Positions 39,401 through 47,415 of a stretch of DNA of 59,548 nucleotides are shown here, in pieces. The notes under the pieces were generated by a model. That model had not been told where the DNA came from. It searched no databases and was given only the letters and a program-made list of their open reading frames with translations. The stretch is from an uncultured Clostridium sp. (GTDB lineage Bacteria > Bacillota > Clostridia > TANB77 > CAG-508). The stretch lies in the NCBI GenBank assembly GCA_930990555.1, contig CAKNPW010000008.1, positions 1 to 59,548 of the forward strand, in the 5' to 3' direction. The stretch's first letter is position 1. Each line of letters starts with the position of its first letter. Position numbers and translations under genes: made by a program.

Positions 39401-40152
39401 GGAAACCAAATACAAGAGAGACCAGAGGATTAATTCAAGCAACTGTTGATGAAAACTTATTACATGGTGCACAATTAGAATTAACATTTAGTATAAAAGT
39501 AATAAATACTGGTGAGACTGATTACACAGACGAAACATATTACAATACAGGTGTTATAACAAATGCAAATAACATAGTAACATTAGACCCAGCGCTTGTG
39601 GTAGACTATGTATCTAATAACCTATCATTTGATATGAATCAAAATTCTGGATGGCAAGAAATAACAGATAAAACACAATTAACAGCTGGAGATGATCCAT
39701 ATATTAAAGCAGTAGATGAAAATACATTTAATGGACTACAAAAATTAATTGTTTCAACATCTGATAACCCTATAGTACAAGCAGCTCCATTAGTACCTGA
39801 AAAGGCTAAGGATAAAGCTGGAAAGCAATCTGAAACACCGGCAGCAACAGTATTTTTAACTAAAGTAGTTGCTTCAGATGGAAGTACAACTGATGATACA
39901 GAATATGAAAATACAGCAGAAGTTATTGAATCTATTACAACAAATGGTAGAAGAACATATAATGCAGAAATAGTTTCAATTCCTGGTAACTATAATATAG
40001 GAGAACCAGATACAGGACGTTCAGAAAGAATAGCTATAGTTCCACCATTTGGTGCAGAAGATATAATAAAATATATAGTAATAGCAATAGCAATTGTTGG
40101 AGTATTAGGAATAGGAATTTTCTTAATAAAAAGAAAAGTCTTAAGAAAATAA
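36463..40152 (+). CDS. Cell-surface protein with thioester-type N-domain and SdrD-like repeats
   Basis: The start is placed at the ATG at 36463, 9 bp after AAAGGAGG; an ATG at 36454 abuts that site and is unlikely. The protein has 1229 aa. A signal peptide (about 1-32) is followed by a domain with VYC (C59) and QNLIW (Q101, four residues before Trp). This resembles the Cys-Gln thioester modules of Gram-positive adhesins. SdrD B-like modules lie at about 289-385 and 739-830. DUF11-like modules are present, and a C-terminal helix with tail LIKRKVLRK ends the protein. GEPDTG near 1182 recalls LPXTG but is too far from the helix to be a clear sortase site. It is co-transcribed with the preceding surface gene. 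Confidence 0.8.
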   Translation: MKKSKLLVLLIIAMLIPIVTVLAYLSPISEASSFTYQYSASNSPPFVTTIDGKRTEVYCSQAGGSLWSSWGKITFYSQETHSMSAGLAYALRQCSSMDSRQNLIWMSNISNNIDTPDWHSDYDDALKQYNKIDEFNKYYNKLEKTEKNITFQDTQATLQSSANGKYKLGPFKLSFFKSAYSGISKLYLETDDGKTIDVNRVNFGGYTGKVSEIDSDEEFYVVLSQEDAGQASKVKLVAEYTYEEASGTYTYYKPDKSHQTMDGKTVQRLVTIDYKGGTKTKHDKSPEIELTIDLAGKVFKDNPANKDGTEDGILSTGDEMLEGIEVTLFDSTGVEIAKTKTDSNGYYEFKDQLASKQYFVRFKYNGQLYEPTTYQRVSKIIDNSGTLGATTIGERSYATDGKQNRQNFNNKFTPVDSTHTVPNRNDTTNAAFDIYAYTGPNGMEQLLYYGVSNSREELLNINFGIKDREQFDMNLRKDLVKVDLNINGKSHTYNYPGGNQDLEVDIRGTDIPDYNRAIRSSDLQYKAEQAYTQASDKLQVIVTYKIQLRNQSVGKITGYVTDLADYYDTSYEFIRSYDEKEQAITWEQQSDISGSGKTYHTMHTTALANQGINDRKWIFVEYRVTDDALRKLIEDGSSTKENFAQISGYRNTYREQRKDLNGQVITNAGENAGLIDIDSTPANMNPTDSRVKEFVAYSKTDEYQALGGEDKTRQSMAIFEDDADAAPGLKLVVDDTNKRKLTGTVFEDAALAERLENDNERIGDGEYSDGENLVNQVKVQLICTNKDVGVKETRTNDQGAYEFTDYIPGDYTIKFTYGDYESLIAVQPNNEMYTGQDYKSTIYQEGNYSDSHWYNNNINTRTNDAKDDQERRATVNSYSEDLKYTNATVLNSTAQTDETTLRSLADNTNMNANTAQMSMDIEYVGQENTEYLVKNIDFGIIERPRSDMYVEKTLSNLKLSTAGDGQTIFNSNQSVSNLTWKPNTRETRGLIQATVDENLLHGAQLELTFSIKVINTGETDYTDETYYNTGVITNANNIVTLDPALVVDYVSNNLSFDMNQNSGWQEITDKTQLTAGDDPYIKAVDENTFNGLQKLIVSTSDNPIVQAAPLVPEKAKDKAGKQSETPAATVFLTKVVASDGSTTDDTEYENTAEVIESITTNGRRTYNAEIVSIPGNYNIGEPDTGRSERIAIVPPFGAEDIIKYIVIAIAIVGVLGIGIFLIKRKVLRK

Positions 40153-40157
40153 AATAA

Positions 40158-40197
40158 AAATCGGGATTTGGGAACATTCCTCAAATCCCGATTTTTT
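40158..40197. repeat. REP-like palindrome, likely also a terminator
   Basis: AAATCGGGATTTG pairs with CAAATCCCGATTT around a GGGAACATTCC core, then TTTTTT. It lies 6 bp after the surface gene and is the best terminator-like copy in the window. Confidence 0.85.
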
Positions 40198-40198
40198 G

Positions 40199-40229
40199 TG
40201 AACTTTAGGGACAGGGTTAAAAGTTCAAA
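40199..40229. repeat. Single GAACTTT-type repeat unit
   Basis: TGAACTTTAGGGACAGGG then TTAAAAGTTCA matches one arm of the inverted repeat at 16011-16086. Together with the GGGACGTTCC-type units on both sides it makes a mixed repeat island. Confidence 0.7.
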
Positions 40230-40262
40230 TACTATGTTAACTAATAGAGGATAAGAGACGCT

Positions 40263-40370
40263 TTTAGGGAAATAAGGGACGTTCCTTATTTCCCGATTTT
40301 ATCGGAATTTTTTTAGGAACGTTTTTTCGTTTTATATAGGGAAAAAAAGGAACGCCCCTAAATCCCGACT
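40263..40370. repeat. Cluster of three REP-like units
   Basis: A perfect palindrome GGGAAATAAGG-GACGTT-CCTTATTTCCC lies at 40267-40294. A decayed unit (ATCGGAATTT..GGAACGTTTT) follows near 40302-40330, and a further copy (AGGGAAAAAAAGGAACGCCCC then TAAATCCCGA) at about 40338-40369. The 299-bp gap between the surface gene and the aminopeptidase is mostly repeats. Confidence 0.8.
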
Positions 40371-40451
40371 CGAAAAATGTCGTACGGAAAATTTGGACAT
40401 TTATAATATTTAATGATAGAATATACAAAAAAAGAAAGGGAGTAGATATAA

Positions 40452-41852
40452 ATGACTTATGGTGAAGAACTAAAAGACAAACTATTCAAGAAGAAAATAA
40501 ATGGATGGTTTAAAATTTCTGATGAATTAAAAAAAGAAATCTTTGAATATAATGAAAGATATATGGAATTTTTAAATAATTCAAAAACAGAAAGAGAAAT
40601 AGTTAAGAGCGCTGTAAAAATAGCAAAAGAACATGGATTCAAAGATATAAATGAAATAGAACATTTAACAGTAGGAGATAAAGTCTATTATATAAATAAA
40701 GAAAAAAGTATGTATTTAGCAATAATTGGAGAGGACAAGTTAGAAAATGGATTAAATATAATTGGTTCACATGCTGATTCTCCAAGATTAGATTTAAAAC
40801 CAAACCCATTATATGAAGACCAAGAATTAGTATATTTTAAAACTCATTATTATGGAGGAATAAAGAAATATCAATGGACGACTATTCCACTTAGCATTCA
40901 CGGTGTAATAGTAAAAGGTAATGGCGAAAAAGTAGAAGTAAGAATTGGTGAAGATGATAAAGATCCAATATTTACAGTTACAGACCTATTGCCACATTTA
41001 GCAAAAGAACAAGAAAACTTAAAATTAAAAGAAGCAATAAAAGGAGAAGATCTAAATCTTTTAATAGGAAGTATGCCTTTTGATGAAGAAATTCCAGAAA
41101 GAGTTAAATTAAATATTTTAAATATCTTAAATAAAAAATATGGAATTGTAGAAGGAGATTTATCAAGTGCAGAATTAGAATTAGTACCTGCATATAAAGC
41201 AAGAACACAAGGATTTGACGAAAGCATGGTAGCAGCATATGGTCAAGATGATAAAGTTAGTGTATATACATCATTAACAGCAATGATGGAACTAAATAAT
41301 ATTAAGAGAACAGCAGTATGTATTATAGCAGATAAAGAAGAAATAGGTAGTGTAGGAAATACAGGTATGGAATCACACGCATTTGATACATTCATAACAT
41401 ACTTATTAAATAAAACTGGAGAAAATAAAGTTAATTTATTAGAAAAAGTATTTTGTAATTCAAAAATGCTTTCAGCAGATGTAGATGCATGCTTAGATCC
41501 AATATATGCAAATGTTTCAGATAGACTTAATGCAGCATATATGGGATATGGTGTAGGAATAAATAAATACACAGGTTCTGGAGGAAAATACGAAGCATCA
41601 GATGCAAATGCAGAATATCTAGCAGAAGTAAGAAAAATATTTGATGACAATAATATCAAATATCAAATAACAGAACTAGGAAAAGTAGACGTAGGTGGTG
41701 GCGGAACTATAGCATATATTCTAGCTAATAAAGGAATAGATGTTATAGATTGTGGTATACCAATTTTATGTATGCATTCACCATACGAAGTAGCAAGTAA
41801 ATATGATGTATACTCTGCATACCAAGCATATAAAGCATTTTGGAATGCATAG
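40452..41852 (+). CDS. M18 family aminopeptidase
   Basis: A 466-aa cytoplasmic zinc aminopeptidase. The metal ligands and catalytic residues are seen in GSHADSPRLDLKPNPLYED (His, Asp), ADKEEIGSVG (Glu-Glu), MLSADVDACLDP and CMHSPYEVASKYDVYSAY (His). The length is normal for M18. It trims N-terminal residues, preferring acidic or hydrophobic ones in known members. AAAGGGAG precedes the ATG. It is transcribed alone and ends at a repeat-derived terminator. Confidence 0.93.
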   Translation: MTYGEELKDKLFKKKINGWFKISDELKKEIFEYNERYMEFLNNSKTEREIVKSAVKIAKEHGFKDINEIEHLTVGDKVYYINKEKSMYLAIIGEDKLENGLNIIGSHADSPRLDLKPNPLYEDQELVYFKTHYYGGIKKYQWTTIPLSIHGVIVKGNGEKVEVRIGEDDKDPIFTVTDLLPHLAKEQENLKLKEAIKGEDLNLLIGSMPFDEEIPERVKLNILNILNKKYGIVEGDLSSAELELVPAYKARTQGFDESMVAAYGQDDKVSVYTSLTAMMELNNIKRTAVCIIADKEEIGSVGNTGMESHAFDTFITYLLNKTGENKVNLLEKVFCNSKMLSADVDACLDPIYANVSDRLNAAYMGYGVGINKYTGSGGKYEASDANAEYLAEVRKIFDDNNIKYQITELGKVDVGGGGTIAYILANKGIDVIDCGIPILCMHSPYEVASKYDVYSAYQAYKAFWNA

Positions 41853-41865
41853 GGATAAAGGGACG

Positions 41866-41912
41866 GTGCTAAAAATCCCGGTTTAACTGGGACTTTTAGC
41901 ACGCTTTTTTTT
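41866..41912 (+). terminator. Terminator built from a GGGACGG-type repeat
   Basis: GTGCTAAAAATCCC (41866-41879) pairs with GGGACTTTTAGCAC (41889-41902) and is followed by T's. The GGGACGG start makes it a third variant of the repeat families here. Confidence 0.85.
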
Positions 41913-41973
41913 ATGGAAAAAAGATTTGTAAAAGTAATATTTAGTTGTCTATATTACCACTAAAAGAAGACTT

Positions 41974-42042
41974 AGAATAGGAAAAAAAGGAACGTCCCCA
42001 AATCCCTAGAATAGGGAAAAAAAGGAACGTCCCTAAATCCCT
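41974..42042. repeat. Tandem direct pair of REP-like units
   Basis: Two copies of a 34-35-bp unit (AGAATAGG, poly-A, GGAACGTCCC, AAATCCCT) stand head to tail, differing by about two bases. This suggests a recent duplication in the prfA upstream region. Confidence 0.85.
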
Positions 42043-42052
42043 ATGTAACGAC

Positions 42053-42081
42053 TTGAAAAAGCTGGAAAAATTGTGTATAAT
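42053..42081 (+). promoter_or_regulatory. SigA promoter of prfA
   Basis: TTGAAA (42053-42058) and TATAAT (42076-42081) with 17-bp spacing lie 33 bp before prfA. Confidence 0.8.
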
Positions 42082-42114
42082 AGTATACAGAGTTTATAAA
42101 AAGAGGAGAGAATT

Positions 42115-43179
42115 ATGTTTCAAAAATTAGAGGCAGTTGAAAAAAGATATGAGGAATTAACAAAATTAATAAGTGATCCAGAGATTATAGCAAATCATAA
42201 TGAATGGCAAAAATATGTAAAAGAACATGCCGAAATAGCTGATGTTGTGGAAAAATATAGAGAATATAAAAAAGTAGAAAAAGAGATGGAAGATGCCAAA
42301 GAAATGATGGCAGATAAAGAATTAAAAGAATTGGCAGAAGCAGATTATTATTCAGCAAAAGAGCAATTACCAAAATTAGAAGAGGAATTAAAAATGTTAT
42401 TAATTCCAAAAGACAAAGACGATGATAAAAATATTATATGCGAAATAAGAGCAGGTGCAGGAGGGGAAGAAGCAGCATTATTTGCGGGTACATTATTTAG
42501 AATGTATAATATGTATGCAGAAAGAAAACATTGGAAATTAGAAATATTAAACGAAAATGCAACAGAACTTGGTGGATATAAAGAAATATCTTTTATGATC
42601 ACTGGTAAAGGTGCATACAGTAGATTAAAATATGAAAGTGGAGTACACAGAGTACAAAGAGTTCCAGACACAGAAAGTAGTGGAAGAATACATACTTCAA
42701 CAGCAACAGTTGCAGTACTACCTGTAGTAGAAGATGTAGAAATAGAAATTAATCCAGCAGATATAAAGATGGAAGTATTTAGAGCATCAGGAGCAGGAGG
42801 ACAACATGTTAATAAAACATCTTCAGCAGTAAGACTTATCCACATTCCAACAGGAATTGTTGCAGAATGCCAAACAGAAAGATCTCAATTACAAAACAGG
42901 GAATATGCAATGAAATTATTACGTTCTAGACTTTATGAAATAGAAAAAACAAAACAAGATAATGCACTTGCAAACGAAAGAAAATCACAAATAGGAAGTG
43001 GAGATAGAAGCGAAAAAATAAGAACATATAACTATCCACAAGGAAGAATAACAGATCATAGAATAGGGTTAAGTATATATCAAATGGAAGATTTCTTAAA
43101 TGGAAATCTAGATAATATGATAGATAGTTTAACAGCTGCACATATGGCAGAAAAATTAAAAGGAAATGAAGAAGAATAA
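42115..43179 (+). CDS. prfA: Peptide chain release factor 1
   Basis: A 354-aa class I release factor that ends translation at UAA and UAG. GGQ (228-230) sits in [17 protein letters not shown]. The codon-recognition loop has [14 protein letters not shown], with PxT represented by P-D-T. Length and order of domains are normal. It usually follows prmC or a thymidine kinase gene, but here it stands alone between a promoter and a terminator. GAGGAG precedes the ATG. It contains no CGG codon. Confidence 0.96.
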   Translation: MFQKLEAVEKRYEELTKLISDPEIIANHNEWQKYVKEHAEIADVVEKYREYKKVEKEMEDAKEMMADKELKELAEADYYSAKEQLPKLEEELKMLLIPKDKDDDKNIICEIRAGAGGEEAALFAGTLFRMYNMYAERKHWKLEILNENATELGGYKEISFMITGKGAYSRLKYESGVHRVQRVPDTESSGRIHTSTATVAVLPVVEDVEIEINPADIKMEVFRASGAGGQHVNKTSSAVRLIHIPTGIVAECQTERSQLQNREYAMKLLRSRLYEIEKTKQDNALANERKSQIGSGDRSEKIRTYNYPQGRITDHRIGLSIYQMEDFLNGNLDNMIDSLTAAHMAEKLKGNEEE

Positions 43180-43186
43180 TTTTAAA

Positions 43187-43216
43187 AAGATGGGAAATTT
43201 AATTTCCTGTCTTTTT
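43187..43216 (+). terminator. Terminator after prfA
   Basis: An imperfect stem AGATGGGAAA/TTTCCTGTCT around TTAA is followed by seven T's. Confidence 0.75.
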
Positions 43217-43325
43217 TTCATAGTATTATATAGGATAAAGTAAAACTGTTTGTATTATGTGACTAATATATAAACAAATTTAGTAATAAGATGTTAGGTT
43301 TCGAATATATATAAAACAAAAATGT

Positions 43326-43785
43326 GTGGGAGTGATAGTTATTACAGATATATTAAAAACATTTTTAATAGGGATATTTTTTGGAACATTTGGAACAACC
43401 ATTGGTGGAATAATAGGAGTTAATTTAAAAAGTAATTCGAATAAATTTTTGGGTTTTATTTTGTCTTTTGCAGCAGGACTAATGATGGCAATTATTTGTT
43501 TTGATTTATTGCCAGAAGCAATGGAAATAGCAAGTTTAGCTGTAATTTTACTAGGAGTTTTATTAGGAATACTTACAATGATAATTTGTGATACACTTGT
43601 TAAACAAAAATTCAGCAATAAAAAAGGAATGAACAGCCTTCTAAGAACAGGTATAATAATAAGTATTGGCTTAGCACTTCACAATATACCAGAAGGATTA
43701 GCTATAGGAACAGGATTTCAGGCTTCAATTAATTTAGGACTATCATTAGCAATAGTAATTGCAATACATGATATACCAGAAGGAA
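43326..43785 (+). pseudogene. ZIP family metal transporter, N-terminal part (interrupted by the element)
   Basis: Codons 1-153 of a ZIP/ZupT-type divalent metal transporter. Five membrane helices are visible, with the metal-site motifs HNIPEGLAIG and then HDIPEG at the break. In this arrangement the frame continues into element DNA and stops at 43820 after about 11 foreign codons. The missing C-terminal half is at 49228-49514. Joining the two across ACCAGAAGGAA gives a 248-aa protein in frame with all motifs. A GTG start is assumed; no clear ribosome site is seen. Confidence 0.88.
43775..43785 (+). other. Left attachment site core (attL)
   Basis: ACCAGAAGGAA is identical to 49217-49227. Left of it is ZIP coding sequence; right of it the element arm GATTCCAAAGTAGACAGT (43786-43803) begins. 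Confidence 0.88.
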
Positions 43786-43920
43786 GATTCCAAAGTAGAC
43801 AGTGGTTAAATTATTTATAAAAGAAGAAAATGTTTGAGTAATGGTTTGAATTGAAAAGATATATAAGAAAGAATTGTAAATAATGTAATTATTTCGTGAT
43901 AAAATAAAAGAGTGAGCGTA

Positions 43921-43949
43921 TTGATAATTATTATTGTTTGTGATAATAT
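43921..43949 (+). promoter_or_regulatory. Promoter of the first element gene
   Basis: TTGATA (43921-43926) and TAATAT (43944-43949) with 17-bp spacing, and TGA just before the -10. Confidence 0.6.
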
Positions 43950-43983
43950 GAAACAAATGATGTGTTATACGAGGAGATAAAAA

Positions 43984-44286
43984 ATGAAAAAAGTTCTTAA
44001 AGGGCTAAGTGGGGTTATATTAGTAATATCTATCTTATTAATTTTGACAATCGTACTATATAATTTAACAATAATAGTTAAAATAATGTTTTTTGGATTA
44101 ACAGTAGGAAGTAATGAGTATCCAGATTCAATATGGTGGGGAGAAAGAGTATTATATGGAATTAGTGGAATAAAAACTTATTTTTCAGTGTTGGGAGAAG
44201 CAATAATAATGATAGAAATTCCAATAATTGCATTTTGCATAATATATCAATTAATATATTTTAAAATAATTAGGAAAAAGTTATAG
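43984..44286 (+). CDS. Small two-helix membrane protein of the element
   Basis: A 100-aa protein with hydrophobic helices at about 8-36 and 72-96. Between them is a polar loop containing SNEYPDSIWWGERVLYG. No known family is recognised. GAGGAG precedes the ATG, and a promoter lies upstream. As element cargo with two membrane passes it could be a holin-like, toxin-like or immunity protein; nothing decides this. Confidence 0.6.
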   Translation: MKKVLKGLSGVILVISILLILTIVLYNLTIIVKIMFFGLTVGSNEYPDSIWWGERVLYGISGIKTYFSVLGEAIIMIEIPIIAFCIIYQLIYFKIIRKKL

Positions 44287-44431
44287 CAGTAATTTATACA
44301 AACTACTCTCAAAAGTAAATTGCTTAAAAATATATGGCTTTTTTTATAAAAATATATTATAATATTATAAACAAATAAAAAACGTTAAAATTACATAAAT
44401 TAGAATTATAAAATTGGAGGGTGATGATTAG

Positions 44432-44707
44432 ATGACTTATGAATTTGCTAAATATCCTGATGGTACAATTGGAGTATTTTCAAATATTGGAAAAAAAGAA
44501 AATGGAGAAGAATATATTCGCATTACTTTTGAAAGACCAAAGGAATATGGATTTGATACTTATGTAATTGAACTTCCAAGCTATAATGTTGTTTTGGAAG
44601 ATGGAAATTATTCAGATGAAGAAAAGAAAACATTTTTAGAAATTGTCAAAAATGGTGCATCTTTCTTTTTTAAATATGCACGCTTAGGAGGGTTGAAAAT
44701 TGCCTAG
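44432..44707 (+). CDS. Small unknown protein paired with DUF4160
   Basis: A 91-aa soluble acidic protein starting MTYEFAKYPDGTIGVFSNIG, predicted beta-rich then helical. GGAGGGTGAT precedes the ATG. Its stop overlaps the start region of the DUF4160 gene, so the two are translationally coupled. DUF4160 genes commonly sit beside a small partner (often DUF2442) in toxin-antitoxin-like pairs. This partner does not look like DUF2442 to me, and the pairing is the only hint of function. Confidence 0.65.
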   Translation: MTYEFAKYPDGTIGVFSNIGKKENGEEYIRITFERPKEYGFDTYVIELPSYNVVLEDGNYSDEEKKTFLEIVKNGASFFFKYARLGGLKIA

Positions 44708-44976
44708 TATTTTTGAAATAAAACGGATATAAGATTTACTTTTGGACAAACGAGAATGATGAACCGATTCATGTACACATTTCAAAAGGAAATCCAACAG
44801 CCAACGCTACTAAAGTTTGGCTAACTCAATCAGGAGGTTGTATACTTTGTCATAATAAGAGCAAAATTCCTGAAAGAGAATTAAACATTATTTGTGAAGA
44901 TATTTCTTTGCATTATTTTCAAATTGTAGAAAAATGGAAATTAATTCACTCAGGTAATATAAAATTCTACTGTTAA
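44700..44976 (+). CDS. DUF4160 protein, read through a +1 shift at CGG
   Basis: Start TTG at 44700 with AGGAGG 8 bp upstream, overlapping the preceding stop. Frame 1 gives PSIFEIK, then CGG at 44724-44726, and then stops two codons later. Skipping the C gives GGA and the frame stays open to 44976, making a 91-aa protein: PSIFEIK-GYKIYFWTNEND, then EPIHVHISKGNP and a C-terminal VEKWKLIHSG. The GYKI and HVHISKG parts are the DUF4160 signature, and the Gly at the join is conserved. DUF4160 is a short family of unknown activity, often in two-gene toxin-antitoxin-like modules. A standard annotation would miss it or call it broken. Confidence 0.82.
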
Positions 44977-45202
44977 AATGTTTGAAGTATGTTAAAGCTA
45001 TAATAAAAAATAATAATTTAAAAGACATAAAAATATATTTAATATAAATTAAAATTGCTAGCATAAAAATTATAGAAGTACATGAGTCAAAACTGTCTAA
45101 ATATTAAAGAGTAAAAATCTTAAAATTAGGACAGTTTAATTATTGATCAAAGTAAGTAATATCAACGGATAAATAAATTTTGGTAGACATTTTGAACTCA
45201 AC

Positions 45203-45244
45203 TGGGTAGGAGTGTGAGAGTGAAAACTATCACATTCCTGCCCA
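45203..45244 (+). ncRNA. Strong GAAA-tetraloop hairpin, candidate small RNA or repeat
   Basis: TGGGTAGGAGTGTGAGAGT (45203-45221) pairs with ACTATCACATTCCTGCCCA (45226-45244) along 19 positions, with two G-T wobbles and one mismatch, closed by GAAA. A GATATGTA/TACATATC stem with T-run lies 67 bp later (45311-45340). The two could form a short structured transcript. A REP-type palindrome is the alternative. Confidence 0.4.
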
Positions 45245-45310
45245 AGAACTGTTATATGAAAGAATAATTAGAATGGATTTTATAGTAATGAAAAATATAT
45301 TATTTGGAAG

Positions 45311-45340
45311 GATATGTAAACAAAAATACATATCTTTTTT
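45311..45340 (+). terminator. Terminator in the element's non-coding region
   Basis: GATATGTA (45311-45318) and TACATATC (45327-45334) form an 8-bp stem, followed by TTTTTT. No protein gene ends here, which suggests a non-coding transcript upstream. Confidence 0.7.
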
Positions 45341-45481
45341 TGTATTTATAGAAATTAGGGTAGAATTTTTGATAGAAAAGTAAAGTATATATTATAGAGG
45401 ATTCTGTATGTATATATTTAGAATAATCAAATTTTTAGCGCATATAAATTAAATAAACATTACTTAATAATAGGAGAAAAT

Positions 45482-45589
45482 ATGAACGAATCATTTAAAA
45501 TAAATATATACTTTGATGAAAAAGGTGAGGATTTAGAAAATTTAATAGAGTATTTAATAATGAATATATTGGAGAAAAAATATATGTAA
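45482..45589 (+). CDS. 35-aa acidic protein upstream of the recombinase
   Basis: MNESFKINIYFDEKGEDLEN begins this 35-aa frame; TAGGAGAA lies 5 bp before the ATG. It is acidic with an amphipathic second half. A small protein in this place is common near serine recombinases in clostridial elements, where it might help control integration or excision, but that is conjecture. Confidence 0.55.
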   Translation: MNESFKINIYFDEKGEDLENLIEYLIMNILEKKYM

Positions 45590-45650
45590 ATAGTTAGAGA
45601 TTAATTGTGCAAATAAACTGAACAATTATAATAATCTAAAATTTTCATTA

Positions 45651-45715
45651 CTTGAGCATTTGAATTCATTTCCAAATTAGATATAATAAAAATGAATTCA
45701 AATTATTATCTCAAG
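45651..45715 (+). promoter_or_regulatory. Recombinase promoter inside nested inverted repeats
   Basis: TTGAAT (45660-45665) and TATAAT (45682-45687) are 16 bp apart. They are bracketed by TGAATTCATTT (45661-45671) and AAATGAATTCA (45690-45700), and further out by CTTGAG (45651-45656) and CTCAAG (45710-45715). The -35 lies within the left repeat. The symmetry suggests an operator for a dimeric repressor or for the recombinase itself. Confidence 0.6.
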
Positions 45716-45732
45716 CATGGAAAGGAGGTAAA

Positions 45733-47315
45733 ATGCTTGAGCAGATAGAAAAATCAATATACAATGTAGCCATTTATATAAGATTATCAAAAGAAGATGT
45801 AGACAAAGGCTATGATGAAAGCGAAAGTATCAAAAATCAAAGAACATTATTAACAAAATATGTAGAAAATTTAGGATGGAATTATAAACTTATAGATATA
45901 TATATAGACCAAGGCTTTACAGGAACAAACTTTAACAGACCAGGTTTTCAACGAATGATAAGAGATATAGAACTTGGAAAAATAAATATGGTCATAACAA
46001 AAGACCTATCTCGTTTAGGTCGTGATTACATAGAAACAGGGGAATATATAGAAAAATGGTTTCCAGAAAAAAATGTTAGATATGTTTCTGTAACTGATGG
46101 TATAGATACTTTTGTAAATAACAATGGCAATAATGATATTGCACCTTTTAAATCCATATTAAATGATATGTATTCAAAAGATTTATCAAAAAAAATCAGG
46201 ACAGCCTTACATACGATGCAAAAAGAAGGAAAATGGGTAGGTGGTAGAACGGCTCTAGGATATATGAAAGCTCCAAATGACAAAAACAAACTAATTATTT
46301 GTGAGCCAGAAGTAAAAATTGTAAAAACAGTTTTTAATATGGCAATTTCACGGAAAATCAATTAGTGAGATAAGAGATTACTTAAATAACAATAATATAC
46401 CTACGGCAAGTCAGATTAGATACAATAAAGCAACATTTTGGGAAAACAAAACTATAAAAAATATTTTAAAAAATCAAATATATTGCCGGTACTACAGTAC
46501 AAAATAAAAGAAGCAGGATAAACTATAAAAATAGAAAATTAAGACCAAATCCAAAAGAGCAATGGAACATTGTAGAAAATACACACGAGCCAATTATAGA
46601 TAAAAAAACTTTTGATATAGTACAAAAAATGGTAATTGCTCAAAATTACAATCGAAATGAGAAGAAACATAATTTTTTGCTAGATGGTTTGATAGTATGT
46701 TATGAATGCAAGCACAAAATAGGTGTCAGAGCAAGGAAAAATGGAAGATTAGATATGATATGCAATAATTATCGTAGAAATTCAAAATTAGGAGTTTGCA
46801 CATCACATGGATTTAATTATGAACTATTAGAAAAAATGGTAATAGAGCAGATAAAAAATTTATTTTTACAAATTGATATTAAAAAAATAGAAATGAATAT
46901 AAAAAATAATATATCAAAATATGATTATGGAAAAATGTTAAAGAAAATAAAAACAGAAATAAAACTTATAAATGATAATATTGATAAAATGTATGTTGAT
47001 AAATTAAATGGGAAAATCAGTGAAGAGATGTATGATAGATTATTTAATAAATTAAACGGTGAAATAAAGCAAAAAGAAGCGGAATATATTGAGCTAAAAA
47101 ATGAGCAAGTAAATAATTCATATGACGATATAGAAAACATCAAAAAAATGGTAAACGATTTTTTAAAATTGGAAAAACCAACACCAGAAATAATGAAAGT
47201 TCTTATTAATAGAATTGAAATACATCAAGATAAACAAGTTGATATTATTTTTAATTTTAAAAAGTTAAATACTGTATATAATAGAAATAGTGATATTAAT
47301 TTAAATTTATTTTGA
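45733..47315 (+). CDS. Large serine recombinase, read through two +1 shifts at CGG
   Basis: Read with two +1 shifts it is 526 aa, normal for this family. The resolvase catalytic domain (about 10-160) has the nucleophile Ser19 in AIYIRLSKED and the TKDLSRLGRDYIETG motif. A Recombinase domain follows, then a zinc ribbon (CYECKHKIG, later MICNNYRR and GVC) and a C-terminal coiled coil (about 400-470). Shift 1 is CGG at 46351-46353: MAIS-GKSISEIRDYLN. Shift 2 is CGG at 46487-46489: NQIYC-GTTVQNKR. At each place skipping C gives a Gly that the family conserves, and the unshifted frame stops within 3-6 codons. AAAGGAGG lies before the ATG. If the shifts occur, the enzyme is intact and could move the element. 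Confidence 0.9.
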
Positions 47316-47369
47316 AAAAACAAAATAAATTACACACAAAAGAAAGTTGTTTCGACAAAACAAAATAAC

Positions 47370-47398
47370 TTGACAAAATAATAGAATAAGAATATAAT
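47370..47398 (+). promoter_or_regulatory. Consensus promoter of the ATPase/RNA ligase pair
   Basis: TTGACA (47370-47375) and TATAAT (47393-47398) with 17-bp spacing: a perfect SigA promoter just before the ATPase gene. Confidence 0.85.
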
Positions 47399-47415
47399 AA
47401 ATATAGGTGATGAAA

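Larger units (their letters stand above)
44977..45481. other. 505-bp element region without a clear protein gene
   Basis: The region holds structured DNA rather than coding sequence. AAACTGTC (45090-45097) and GACAGTTT (45130-45137) form arms around a 32-nt loop, and the left arm shares ACTGTCTAAA with the element's right end. A 19-bp GAAA-loop hairpin lies at 45203-45244, and a terminator at 45311-45340. No reading frame with a ribosome site was found before 45482. Confidence 0.6.

Noticed and set aside
36463..40152. LPXTG sortase signal at GEPDTG in the second surface protein
   Set aside because: It is EPDTG, not LPXTG, and is about 13 residues further from the membrane helix than a normal sorting signal.
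40153..42042. CRISPR-like array in the repeat-rich intergenic DNA
   Set aside because: The repeats are palindromic and unevenly spaced, with no unique spacers of constant length and no cas genes.
45733..47315. Degraded recombinase pseudogene
   Set aside because: Both breaks are the same kind (extra C giving in-frame CGG before a conserved Gly), with no other damage.
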